A stretch of DNA of 32,377 nt, from assembly GCA_029863305.1 (NCBI GenBank), contig JAOTVR010000038.1:1-32377 (forward strand), written 5' to 3'. A model generated the notes under the pieces. It saw only the letters and a program-made list of their open reading frames with translations, searched no databases and was not told where the DNA came from. This document shows positions 1 to 8,098 of the stretch, piece after piece. The DNA comes from Gammaproteobacteria bacterium (GTDB taxonomy: Bacteria; Pseudomonadota; Gammaproteobacteria; Steroidobacterales; Woeseiaceae). The translations under genes and the position numbers were made by a program. Numbering within the stretch: the stretch's first letter is position 1; each line of letters starts with the position of its first letter.

Positions 1-1763
1 AGGACGGGCAGAGCTTCCGACAGGACCAGAGGCGCATCAAAGCTGTAGATCATGAAGTGCATGTCGCCGGGCTCACACCCCTCTGGCTCGTACAACTCGA
101 CGGTGCGGGGCACGCGATTGGCCAGCATGTCCTCAATGCGACTGACATCACTGCATGCTTCGCGTGGTGTAACGTCTTCCTGGTAACTCAGAGGGAATAC
201 GTCGCGATATGCACGATAGAGTCTGGGGCCTTCATCGGTTCCAAGTGCCGTAGCCAATTCCTGCCGCAGCCGGTCGGACCAGGTAATGACGACTTTGGCA
301 ATTTGCTCTTCTATCAGATGAATGCTGATACGTGGTCGATCTGCCGACGGCGTGTGTACTACGATGTGTACTCTCGCCAGAACGGCGTCCGATATCTGCA
401 CGCTGGAGTTGACATCGGTGCCGGCAAACGCGTCTTTGAGGATCTTCTCGATTCTCCGCCGCACTCGCGTCGTATATTTTTCCCTCGGCACGTAAACCAG
501 GCAGGAAAAAAAGCGTCGGAATGCGTCCCGCCGCAAAAAGAACCTGACTCGCCGCCGGTCTTGCAGGTTGAGTATCCCCACGGTCGTGCGAGCGAGGTCT
601 TGCACCGATGCGTGAAACAGTTCGTCTCGCGGATAATTATTGATGATGTGCAGTAGTGCCTTGCCGCGATGCCCGACCGGTTCGACATGACCGCGCTCGA
701 ATATCTTTTCGATCTTGTGCCGGAGTAGCGGAATATTGCGCGGCGTTTCACTGTACGCCGCCGATGCGAACAGGCCGATAAAGCGTCGTTCGCCGCAGAC
801 CTCGCCGGCTTCGTCGTAGATCTTGACGCCGATGTAATCGAGGTAGGCATTGCGGTGCACGGTCGAACGCGAATTGGCCTTGGTCAGGATCAGCCAATCT
901 CTGGATCGTTTCAGACGGTGCATTTCCGCGGTGAGTTCGATCGTGTGTCCTGCGCGTTTCTTGCGAGAGAGCAGCCCGAGAGCGCTGCCTTTGACGGGTT
1001 TGAGGTACACGCTGCCGTTGCGGTTGATGAGCCTGTACTCGCGGAAGCCGAGAAATGTAAAGTGGTCATCGGCCAACCACTGCAGGAACTCCTGGCTTTC
1101 CGCGCGCAACCCGGGATCGGCACGTCGCGGCCCCAGTTGCAGCGTTTCGCGCGTCTCAACCATTTTCTTGCGCATCTTGCTCCAATCGCGAACCGCGAGC
1201 CGGATATCCGACAAGACACTCCTGATCTCCAGTTCCAGCAGCCTCAGTTCCTGTGGGTCTGTCTCGCGATCGATCGCAAGTCGAATAAAAGACTCGGGAC
1301 GACCGGCGTCGTCGCGCGACTTGCCGATGCCCTTGATATTGCCATCGGCGTCGCGCTGGACGCGAATGATCGGATGCACGGTGATGTGTACTGACAGGTC
1401 GTGTCGGTTGATGGCGGCCGAAACGGAGTTGACCAGGAACGGCATGTCGTCGTTGATCATTTCGACAAATGTATAAGCCGACTCATAGCCATGTTCTTTA
1501 ATGGTGGGATTATAAATTCTGAGTCGTGCCTGGCCTTTGCGACGACCAGCGCCAAACTCGAGATGACTGAGAGCGATCTGCGCCATGATCTGCGTCGATC
1601 TGCCTTCGAGGTCCTCGACCGGAACATTCGCGACATACTGTCTCAGAAACTCTCTCATCTGCCGCGGGTCTGACAAATGTGTGCTCTTCACTCGAGCCGC
1701 GAGGATCTCCTCGACGATACTGTTCTTGCGGTCGCTACCGCGGCGCAGCTTTTTTCGCGTCAC
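1..1763 (-). CDS. gdhB: NAD-specific glutamate dehydrogenase, large type, N-terminal part (cut by left edge)
   Basis: The reverse strand is open from a GTG at 1763 to the window edge, giving 587 codons with no stop. The product matches the N-terminal half of the ~1600-residue bacterial NAD-glutamate dehydrogenases (Bac_GDH family), which convert glutamate to 2-oxoglutarate and ammonia for catabolism. Visible hallmarks are an early ACT-like segment around residues 95-120 containing DDMPFLVNSV, where most relatives have MPFLVDSV, and the stretch FLQWLADDHFTFLGFREY. The catalytic Rossmann half lies outside the window. A GGAG about 9 bases upstream supports the GTG start. The gene begins 19 bases after a MarR-type regulator on the same strand, so the two are probably cotranscribed and the regulator may control it. 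The family call is firm; substrate use is inferred from the family. Confidence 0.9.
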   Translation of the reverse strand, partial: MTRKKLRRGSDRKNSIVEEILAARVKSTHLSDPRQMREFLRQYVANVPVEDLEGRSTQIMAQIALSHLEFGAGRRKGQARLRIYNPTIKEHGYESAYTFVEMINDDMPFLVNSVSAAINRHDLSVHITVHPIIRVQRDADGNIKGIGKSRDDAGRPESFIRLAIDRETDPQELRLLELEIRSVLSDIRLAVRDWSKMRKKMVETRETLQLGPRRADPGLRAESQEFLQWLADDHFTFLGFREYRLINRNGSVYLKPVKGSALGLLSRKKRAGHTIELTAEMHRLKRSRDWLILTKANSRSTVHRNAYLDYIGVKIYDEAGEVCGERRFIGLFASAAYSETPRNIPLLRHKIEKIFERGHVEPVGHRGKALLHIINNYPRDELFHASVQDLARTTVGILNLQDRRRVRFFLRRDAFRRFFSCLVYVPREKYTTRVRRRIEKILKDAFAGTDVNSSVQISDAVLARVHIVVHTPSADRPRISIHLIEEQIAKVVITWSDRLRQELATALGTDEGPRLYRAYRDVFPLSYQEDVTPREACSDVSRIEDMLANRVPRTVELYEPEGCEPGDMHFMIYSFDAPLVLSEALPV

Positions 1764-1782
1764 TTTTCGATCTCCGGTTCGA

Positions 1783-2229
1783 TCAGTTGCCGAGCTGGCG
1801 TGCCTTATCCAGTAGTTGCTCGAGGACCGTGCTGAATGTGTCGTAGTCCTGTGCGCTGATGTCCTGCAGCAGCTCACGCTCGAATTGCAGGGCGAGCCTT
1901 GCAATTTCATTGTGAACCTCGCGCCCTTGCTCCGACAGGTTCAGGATCGAGCGGCGCCGGTCTGCATCGGCGAATTCGCGATCGATGCGTCCGTTCTTGA
2001 TCAACTTGGTGACGGCCCGACTGACTGCGACTTTGTCCATCAATGTGCGATCAGCTACCTCAACGGCCGACAGACCCGGATAGCGCCCGAGGACTGCGAT
2101 GACGCGCCACTCCGGTATCGACACTCCAAATCGTTTTTCATAGACGCGGGCGATATTGGTACTGACAGTGTGCGATGTGATGGACAGTCGGTAGGGCAGG
2201 AATTTTTCGAGGATCAGATCGTCATTCAT
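1783..2229 (-). CDS. MarR-family transcriptional regulator
   Basis: This 148-residue protein has the MarR layout: an N-terminal helix for dimerisation, then a winged helix-turn-helix. The segment IPEWRVIAVLGRYPGLSAVE is followed by a recognition helix (KVAVSRAVTKLIKNG) and a wing with DADRRRSILNLSEQG, the typical D-x-R-R-x-x-x-x-L signature. A C-terminal helix completes the dimer interface. MarR proteins are cytoplasmic dimers that usually repress neighbouring genes until a small ligand binds. It lies 19 bases upstream of the glutamate dehydrogenase gene on the same strand, so autoregulation and control of glutamate catabolism is the simplest reading, although the ligand cannot be read from sequence. 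The ribosome binding site before the ATG is weak. Confidence 0.85.
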   Translation of the reverse strand: MNDDLILEKFLPYRLSITSHTVSTNIARVYEKRFGVSIPEWRVIAVLGRYPGLSAVEVADRTLMDKVAVSRAVTKLIKNGRIDREFADADRRRSILNLSEQGREVHNEIARLALQFERELLQDISAQDYDTFSTVLEQLLDKARQLGN

Positions 2230-2272
2230 CGTCTTATCGCTAGCGTCGGGGCTTGGCGGAAGGAGCTACAGT

Positions 2273-3364
2273 TTACGCCAGGTGGGGTGAAGCAAGGTAG
2301 TCTGTTGACTGCATTTCGATGAGACGACTGACGGTTCGGTCGAATTCCGACGTCAGCCGCCGGCCCGCGTACAGCGCGTCGACGGCCACAGCCGCGGCGA
2401 TAATGAGTTTGACGCGGCGGTCGTAAAACTCATCGACCAGTGCGACAAACCGCCGCGCCTGATTTTCAAGCGCGCCATCCAGTCTCGGTATACCCGAGAC
2501 GATGACCGTCGGGTACCAGCGGGCGATCTCGATATAGTCATTCTGGCTGCGCGGCCCGTCACAAATATCGTCGAAACTGAACCAGGCAATCCCTTTTGCG
2601 CAATACAGGGCCCGAATATCGCGACCGTTGATGTCGAGCATGCTGTTGGCGGCGATCTGACTGGACGCCGATTCGTCAAAATAGTGCTGCAGTCTGGCCT
2701 GGGCGTTGTCGTCATCGGGTGACAGATAAGTGCCGGCCTGTTGCAAGAGCCGCAGGCGATAGTCAACCCCACCGTCCATGTGCACCACGTGCGTGTGGCG
2801 CTTTAACATCTCGATCGCAGGTACGAACCGTTGTCGCTGCAGGCCGTCTTTGTAAAGTCCGTCCGGCGCGGCGTTTGACGTGGTGACCAGTATGACGCCA
2901 CGGCGAAACAGACCGTCCAACAGTCTGCCGAGGATCATCGCATCACCGATATCGCTCACGAAGAACTCGTCGAAACACAGTACGCGGGTGTCGTTCGCGA
3001 TTTCCGCGGCAACCTCGTCAAGCGGGTCTTCGATCGTGCCCATTGCCTGCAGTCGCGAGTGAACCTCGTGCATCATGCGGTGAAAGTGAATGCGCTTTTT
3101 TTGGCCGAGTGCAAGCGTCTCGAAGAACAGGTCCATCAGAAAGGTCTTGCCACGACCGACACCACCCCAGATGTACAGCCCTTGTATGCCGTCGGCGTAC
3201 GCCGGGCCGGCGCTGGCGAACAGGCGTCCCAGGCCGCGCCGCGGCCTGGGCGTCAGCAGCCGTTGCTGTAGCTCATCGAGCAGCGTAACCAGCTTGTCCT
3301 GTGCTGCGTCACGCTGATGGCCTTCGCGCCGGAGGCTGTCCTCATAGGCCTCGCGAATACTCAA
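2273..3364 (-). CDS. zapE: Cell division protein ZapE (AFG1-like ATPase)
   Basis: This 363-residue P-loop ATPase matches the AFG1/ZapE family in length and sequence. It has a Walker A motif GGVGRGKT at residues 67-74 followed by FLMDLFF, a Walker B motif VLCFDEFFVSD near residues 128-138, and the family segment HFHRMMHEVH. In E. coli ZapE associates with the Z ring and destabilises FtsZ polymers, mainly under stress or low oxygen; the mitochondrial homologue is Afg1. The start is a TTG at 3364 with AAGGAT about 10 bases upstream. The alternative would truncate a conserved N-terminus (SIREAYEDS). It is divergent from ETF-QO with a 75-base gap and ends 43 bases before the MarR gene on the same strand. 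Confidence 0.93.
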   Translation of the reverse strand: MSIREAYEDSLRREGHQRDAAQDKLVTLLDELQQRLLTPRPRRGLGRLFASAGPAYADGIQGLYIWGGVGRGKTFLMDLFFETLALGQKKRIHFHRMMHEVHSRLQAMGTIEDPLDEVAAEIANDTRVLCFDEFFVSDIGDAMILGRLLDGLFRRGVILVTTSNAAPDGLYKDGLQRQRFVPAIEMLKRHTHVVHMDGGVDYRLRLLQQAGTYLSPDDDNAQARLQHYFDESASSQIAANSMLDINGRDIRALYCAKGIAWFSFDDICDGPRSQNDYIEIARWYPTVIVSGIPRLDGALENQARRFVALVDEFYDRRVKLIIAAAVAVDALYAGRRLTSEFDRTVSRLIEMQSTDYLASPHLA

Positions 3365-3439
3365 GTTTCCGGTTATCCTTTTTCTGTGGCGCGGCAGATG
3401 CCGGGCATCACTCCAATTCTATCTCTGAGTCCGGGGAAT

Positions 3440-5089
3440 ATGACAGAAGCTACTGAACGCGAATCCATGGAATTCGATGTCGTTGTCGTTGGCGGCGGGC
3501 CGGCAGGTCTGGCGGCGGCGTGCCGCTTGTTGCAACTCGATGACAACCTTTCAGTCGTCGTGCTCGAGAAAGGATCGGAAATTGGCGCGCATATTCTGTC
3601 TGGCAACGTTTTTGAACCCAGTGGGCTGAATGAGCTGTTTCCTGACTGGAAAGATCGCGGCGCACCGGTAAGTACCGAGGTCACCGGCGATGATGTGTAT
3701 TTTCTGACCAGCGCGGAAAAGGGTATCAGGACGCCGGGACTATTCGTGCCGCGGCCAATGCACAACAAGGGCAACTACATCATCAGCCTGGGACGGCTCT
3801 GTCAGTGGATGGGCGAACAGGCCGAGGCCATGGGCGTGAATGTGTTTCCCGGTTTCGCGGCATCCGAAGTGTTGTACGACGAGCAGGGCAGAGTGACTGG
3901 CGTTGCGACCAGCGATGTGGGGATCGGAAAGAACGGCGAGCGCAAAGCGACCTATCAGCCCGGCTACGAATTGCTCGGCAAGTACACGATTTTTGCCGAA
4001 GGCGTGCGCGGCAATCTTGGTGAAGAGCTCATGACCCGGTTCAATTTGCGCGAAAACGCGGATCCACAACATTACGGCATCGGCATCAAGGAGTCCTGGG
4101 AAATAGATCCGGCCAAACATCGCGAGGGACTCGTCGTGCACACGGCGGGGTGGCCGCTGGACAATCACACCGAAGGCGGTGGATTTCTGTATCACGCGGC
4201 GAACAACCAGGTGTTTCTTGGCCTGATTATCGCGCTCGATTACAAGAATCCTCACCTGTCGCCTTTCGAAGAATTTCAACGCTGGAAGTTGCACCCGAAA
4301 ATCCGGCAATACCTCGATGGCGGCCAACGCATCGGCTATGGTGCACGCGCAGTAAACAAAGGCGGCCTGCAGTCCTTGCCGAAGCTGGCGTTTCCGGGCG
4401 GCATGCTGGTCGGTTGCGACGCGGGATTCTTGAATGGCGTCAAAATCAAAGGTGCGCATACGGCTATCAAGACCGGCATGCTCGCAGCCGAGAGTGTGCA
4501 CAAGGCGCTGTCGTCAGGCGACACGGGCCAGGCGGAGCTCGGCGACTACGAGCAAAGCGTCAATGCATCATGGGTCTACAAGGAACTGCACAGCGGCCGG
4601 AATTTCGGGCCCGCGCTGGTCAGGTTCGGGACCTTCTGGGGGGCGGCGTTTACCTTCATTGATCAAAACATCTTTTTCGGCAAATTGCCGTTCACCTGGC
4701 GCAATCCGGCGACTGATCACGGCTCGCTGCGAAAAGCCAGTGAGGCAGAGGTCATTGAATATCCGAAACCCGATGGCGTGATCACTTTCGATCGCCTGTC
4801 GTCAGTATTCTTGTCGAGCACCAATCATGAGGAAGATCAGCCGTCACACCTGAAGCTCAAGGATGAGTCGATTCCGATCGAATTCAATTTGCCGAACTAT
4901 GACGAACCGGCGCAGCGCTATTGCCCTGCCGGTGTTTACGAAGTGGTAGAACAAGACGGTAATAAAGTTTTCGAGATCAGCGCGGCGAATTGCGTGCACT
5001 GCAAGACCTGCGACATAAAGGATCCGCGACAGAATATCGTCTGGACCGTCCCGGAAGGCGGCGGCGGCCCGAATTACTCTGGCATGTAA
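3440..5089 (+). CDS. Electron transfer flavoprotein-ubiquinone oxidoreductase
   Basis: This 549-residue membrane-associated flavoprotein passes electrons from reduced ETF to ubiquinone, linking acyl-CoA dehydrogenases to the respiratory chain. An FAD-binding GGGPAG motif follows the first strand at residues 18-23. The middle region matches the ubiquinone-binding domain. The C-terminus carries four cysteines for a 4Fe-4S cluster: C495, then CVHCKTC at 518-524, ending in the family signature KDPRQNIVWTVPEGGGGPNYSGM-type tail. The frame stays open upstream to 3317, but family length and the conserved N-terminus favour the ATG at 3440, which has GGGGAA just before it. The nearby convergent thiolase and 3-hydroxyacyl-CoA dehydrogenase genes fit a role in acyl-CoA oxidation. 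Confidence 0.95.
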   Translation: MTEATERESMEFDVVVVGGGPAGLAAACRLLQLDDNLSVVVLEKGSEIGAHILSGNVFEPSGLNELFPDWKDRGAPVSTEVTGDDVYFLTSAEKGIRTPGLFVPRPMHNKGNYIISLGRLCQWMGEQAEAMGVNVFPGFAASEVLYDEQGRVTGVATSDVGIGKNGERKATYQPGYELLGKYTIFAEGVRGNLGEELMTRFNLRENADPQHYGIGIKESWEIDPAKHREGLVVHTAGWPLDNHTEGGGFLYHAANNQVFLGLIIALDYKNPHLSPFEEFQRWKLHPKIRQYLDGGQRIGYGARAVNKGGLQSLPKLAFPGGMLVGCDAGFLNGVKIKGAHTAIKTGMLAAESVHKALSSGDTGQAELGDYEQSVNASWVYKELHSGRNFGPALVRFGTFWGAAFTFIDQNIFFGKLPFTWRNPATDHGSLRKASEAEVIEYPKPDGVITFDRLSSVFLSSTNHEEDQPSHLKLKDESIPIEFNLPNYDEPAQRYCPAGVYEVVEQDGNKVFEISAANCVHCKTCDIKDPRQNIVWTVPEGGGGPNYSGM

Positions 5090-5090
5090 C

Positions 5091-5107
5091 AGCGGCCACC
5101 AGCCGCT
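5091..5107. terminator. Short hairpin between convergent genes, possible bidirectional terminator
   Basis: A perfect 6-bp inverted repeat, AGCGGC and GCCGCT with a 5-base loop, lies between the stop of ETF-QO and the stop of the convergent dehydrogenase, overlapping the latter's last codon. There is no long U-tract on either side (only ATTT to the right), so termination efficiency is doubtful. The position between convergent genes is what supports the call. Confidence 0.4.
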
Positions 5108-5873
5108 ATTTCGGCTGCATGCGTATGGCGCCGTCGACGCGAATCGTTTCGCCGTTGACCATTGCAGTTTGGTAAATGAACTCGACGGCATCAGCGTACT
5201 CTTCGGGCCGGCCGAGCCGTGGCGGAAACGGCACTTGCTTGCCAAGCGACTCCTGCACTTCCTCAGGCATGCCGGCAACCATCGGTGTCAGGAATACGCC
5301 CGGTGCGATCGTATTGACGCGAATGCCGAACTGCGCGAATTCACGTGCGAGTGGCAGCATCATGCCGACGATGCCGCCCTTCGATGCCGAATACGCGGCC
5401 TGACCAATCTGACCCTCGAACGCCGCGATTGATGCGGTACTGATGATGACCCCGCGTTCGCCGTCTGGCGTCGGCTCATTGTGCTGCATGAAAGCCGCCG
5501 CTTCCTTGGTGACGTTGTAGCTGCCTACAAGATTGACCTGAATGACCTTATTAAAGAGTTCGCTCGGCCACGGTCCGTCACGACCCAGCGTTCGGCCGGC
5601 TGTCGCAATTCCTGCGCAATTCACGGCGAGCGTGATGCCACCCATCGTCTCATTCGCCTGCCGCACGGCTTCCTTGACCGACGCTTCGTTCGAGACATCC
5701 GTATTGACGAACGACGCTCGCGCGCCGAGCTTAGCGGCGCCCGACGCGCCCTGATCGTCGTTGATGTCCAGCAGTACAACCTGCCCGCCGGCGTCTATGA
5801 CACGTTGCGCTGTTGCAAAACCAAGACCTGATGCACCGCCTGTGATGACGGCTTTCGCGCTTGCCAGTTTCAT
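5106..5873 (-). CDS. Short-chain dehydrogenase, 3-hydroxyacyl-CoA dehydrogenase type 2-like
   Basis: This 255-residue classical short-chain dehydrogenase has the NAD-binding motif TGGASGLG at residues 11-18, the NCAG motif near 85, and the catalytic set S148, Y161 and K165 (YSASK). Its closest recognisable type is the HSD17B10/type II 3-hydroxyacyl-CoA dehydrogenase group, which oxidises 3-hydroxyacyl-CoA or 2-methyl-3-hydroxybutyryl-CoA with NAD. Family features include PWPSELFNKVIQVNLVGSYN and the long loop before GVIISTASIAAFEGQ. It starts 11 bases after the thiolase stop on the same strand, so the pair very likely forms one operon doing the last two steps of beta-oxidation or isoleucine breakdown. 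Exact substrate is inferred. Confidence 0.88.
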   Translation of the reverse strand: MKLASAKAVITGGASGLGFATAQRVIDAGGQVVLLDINDDQGASGAAKLGARASFVNTDVSNEASVKEAVRQANETMGGITLAVNCAGIATAGRTLGRDGPWPSELFNKVIQVNLVGSYNVTKEAAAFMQHNEPTPDGERGVIISTASIAAFEGQIGQAAYSASKGGIVGMMLPLAREFAQFGIRVNTIAPGVFLTPMVAGMPEEVQESLGKQVPFPPRLGRPEEYADAVEFIYQTAMVNGETIRVDGAIRMQPK

Positions 5874-5884
5874 AGTCTGTTCCT

Positions 5885-7066
5885 CTAGATTAATTCGACG
5901 CCGATCGCCACGGCTTCACCGCCACCGATGCAGAGCGACGCGACGCCTCGCTGCAGCTTGCGCGCTCGCAATGCGTGCAACAAGGTTGTCGTAATGCGCG
6001 CCCCGGTGGCGCCGATAGGATGGCCCAGCGCGCAGGCGCCGCCATTGACATTGACCCTGGCGTGCTCGATGCCGACGTCGCGCATCGCGGCCATCGTCAC
6101 CACGGCGAAGGCCTCGTTGATTTCGTAAAGGTCGACGTCGTCGGGGCTCCAGCCGAGTTTCTCCTGCACGTTTTTTATCGCGGACACAGGCGCCGTCGTG
6201 AACCAGGCAGGTTCCTGCGCAAAACTGGAATGACCGACGAGACGTGCCATTGGCTTCAATCCTCGGCGCTCGGCCTCAGACGCCCTCATCAGCAGGGTCG
6301 CCGCCGCGCCATCAGAAATTGACGACGAGGTCGCTGCGGTGACGGTGCCGTCTTTCCTGAACGCAGCGCGCAAAGTCGGGATCTTCTCGACGCTTACCGT
6401 GCCGGGGGTCTCGTCAGTTTCGACGGTGAGCTCTTTCTTGCGCGTTTTGACTGTGACCGGTGCAATCTCGGCCGCGAACGTCCCGTCAGCGACGGCCGCT
6501 TGTGCCCGGCTTACCGACTCGATGGCGAAGGCGTCCTGCTCTTCACGCGAGAAGCCGTACTTTGCGGCCGTTTCCTCGGCGTAATGCCCCATCATCTGGT
6601 TTTGCCAGGGATCCTGGAGGCCGTCATAAAACATATGGTCGAGGACTTCCTGGTGTCCCATGCGGTAGCCGCTGCGGGCTTTGGGTAACAGGTACGGCGC
6701 ATTGCTCATGGATTCCATTCCGCCGGCTACGACGACGGATGCACTGCCGGCCTTGAGGAGGTCGTGACCCAACATGATCGTCATCATTGCCGAGCCGCAC
6801 ATCTTGTTGACCGTGGTGGTCGCGGTACCGACAGGAATACCGGCGCTCAGGGCTGCCTGTCGCGCCGGTGCCTGGCCAAGCCCCGCCGGCAGGACACAGC
6901 CCATAAGGACCTGATCGATGTCGGCTGCGTCGATATCGGCAGCCAGTATCGCCCCGGTGATCGCTGCTGCGCCGAGTTGCGGGGCAGACGCTGCGGACAA
7001 CACGCCTTGAAACGCGCCTATTGGCGTGCGTTTTGCGGCGACAATCACAACCGGATCTGAGCTCAT
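5885..7066 (-). CDS. Acetyl-CoA C-acyltransferase (thiolase)
   Basis: This 393-residue thiolase is full length. The acyl-accepting cysteine is C90 (VNKMCGS); H349 lies in GGACALGHPIGATGAR and the second catalytic cysteine C379 in CIGGGEAVA. NEAFA is also present. These match the positions in biosynthetic and degradative thiolases, so it either condenses two acetyl-CoA or cleaves 3-ketoacyl-CoA. Coupling with the 3-hydroxyacyl-CoA dehydrogenase 11 bases downstream favours the degradative direction. The dehydrogenase motif partner and the TSSSISDGAA segment resemble FadA-type enzymes more than PhaA. It lies 74 bases after the plsC-like gene on the same strand and may be cotranscribed with it. 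Specific symbol (atoB, fadA) is not decidable here. Confidence 0.92.
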   Translation of the reverse strand: MSSDPVVIVAAKRTPIGAFQGVLSAASAPQLGAAAITGAILAADIDAADIDQVLMGCVLPAGLGQAPARQAALSAGIPVGTATTTVNKMCGSAMMTIMLGHDLLKAGSASVVVAGGMESMSNAPYLLPKARSGYRMGHQEVLDHMFYDGLQDPWQNQMMGHYAEETAAKYGFSREEQDAFAIESVSRAQAAVADGTFAAEIAPVTVKTRKKELTVETDETPGTVSVEKIPTLRAAFRKDGTVTAATSSSISDGAAATLLMRASEAERRGLKPMARLVGHSSFAQEPAWFTTAPVSAIKNVQEKLGWSPDDVDLYEINEAFAVVTMAAMRDVGIEHARVNVNGGACALGHPIGATGARITTTLLHALRARKLQRGVASLCIGGGEAVAIGVELI

Positions 7067-7140
7067 TTATTTAACCCATATTAAAATTTCGGGTCGATAC
7101 TTTCCTGCAAAATCCCGCGCGGCGCAATACGCAAGAATGG

Positions 7141-7887
7141 CTATATTTTCTGCAAATCGGGCTCACCGAGCGCCGCCAGAATCTGTTGCCGGGCCTTCTC
7201 GGCGAGTTCGCGATGGTTCGAGAACGACGGATCGTCGGGCATAATCGCCGGCAATACCTCGAAGCGCGGCCTGACCGGCCACGGCCACAGCCGGTCGGCC
7301 GGCAGCATTTCGCGTGTTCCGGTTATGGCGATCGGCACAACCGGCATATTGCCCTTCACGGCGGACACAAACGCACCGGCTCGAAAGCGTCCGACTCCCG
7401 GCTCCTTGCGGAATGTACCCTCGGGGAAAAACGCCAGGGAGTCCCCTTCTCTGGCAGCCTTGACCAGTTTGCGCGCATCGCGGGCACTCCCGGCGGATTC
7501 GAAGCGCTCCACGAATTTCGAACCCGAGCGCCGCAGCAGGAAATGCGCTATGGGGATCTTGCGCATTTCGCCCTTGATCACGAACGAAAAACGGTGCGGC
7601 AGGTATCCCTTGAGCAGCATGCCATCGACGTAACTGGCATGATTGGCCACGACTACGGCGCGGCCATCCGGCACGTTTTGCAGCCCGCGTATCTCGGCCG
7701 GCACTCCCGCGAGAATGAATATCGCTCGCGACGCCGCGGCGGCGAGCCAGTGGCGGCGTGCCCGGCCGGGCACGAGCAGCACCGCGAGCAACGCAAACGA
7801 GGCGCAAAGGGCAAAAACGATCCAGCCATACAGCCCGAACAGGCTACGAGCCAGAATTGTGCCGAATCCCGCACGCCGGGCTGTCAT
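7141..7887 (-). CDS. 1-acyl-sn-glycerol-3-phosphate acyltransferase (PlsC family)
   Basis: This 248-residue membrane acyltransferase has the catalytic HX4D motif at H83-D88 (NHASYVDG) and the glycerol-phosphate-binding FPEGTFRK motif near residues 154-161. A hydrophobic N-terminal segment at about residues 17-40 should anchor it in the inner membrane. PlsC-type enzymes add the second acyl chain to lysophosphatidic acid in phospholipid synthesis; some paralogues act on other lysolipids, which cannot be excluded. It heads the minus-strand block with thiolase and dehydrogenase. The ATG at 7887 abuts a CRP-like palindrome, and a second such palindrome lies 39 bp further upstream, suggesting cAMP-type control. 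The ribosome binding site is weak. Confidence 0.87.
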   Translation of the reverse strand: MTARRAGFGTILARSLFGLYGWIVFALCASFALLAVLLVPGRARRHWLAAAASRAIFILAGVPAEIRGLQNVPDGRAVVVANHASYVDGMLLKGYLPHRFSFVIKGEMRKIPIAHFLLRRSGSKFVERFESAGSARDARKLVKAAREGDSLAFFPEGTFRKEPGVGRFRAGAFVSAVKGNMPVVPIAITGTREMLPADRLWPWPVRPRFEVLPAIMPDDPSFSNHRELAEKARQQILAALGEPDLQKI

Positions 7888-7902
7888 GTGACGTAGATCA
7901 CT
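7887..7902. promoter_or_regulatory. CRP-like binding site 1
   Basis: The sequence TGTGACGTAGATCACT matches the CRP/Vfr consensus TGTGA-N6-TCACA at nine of ten half-site positions. It directly abuts the plsC ATG, so a bound protein would cover the predicted transcription start and act as a repressor of that gene. The match is seen in the sequence; which regulator binds, if any, is inference. Confidence 0.5.
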
Positions 7903-7925
7903 TTATGTTAATGCCTTATGGAATC

Positions 7926-7941
7926 TGTGACAGCGATCACG
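7926..7941. promoter_or_regulatory. CRP-like binding site 2
   Basis: TGTGACAGCGATCACG again fits TGTGA-N6-TCAC, nine of ten half-site bases, and its centre is 39 bp from site 1. A possible minus-strand -10 element CATAAA at 7907-7902 would place this site near -39 of plsC, close to a class II activator position. It is also about 160 bases upstream of xerD. Confidence 0.5.
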
Positions 7942-8098
7942 CCGGTCGCATGACGTCGTCAGCATACTCAAAACCTTGAAAAATCCGTCGCTTGGCAATG
8001 TCGGGAGCCGAAAAGGCAGCGGGGCTGTAACCCAGGCTGTAGTCTCAGAACCGGCGTATGCTACCGCAAAGGATTGCGCGACTGAACAGATGGACGTT

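Noticed and set aside
57-1476. Forward open frames over the left edge
   Set aside because: The reverse strand carries a continuous glutamate dehydrogenase frame through this region. The forward products are unlike any family.
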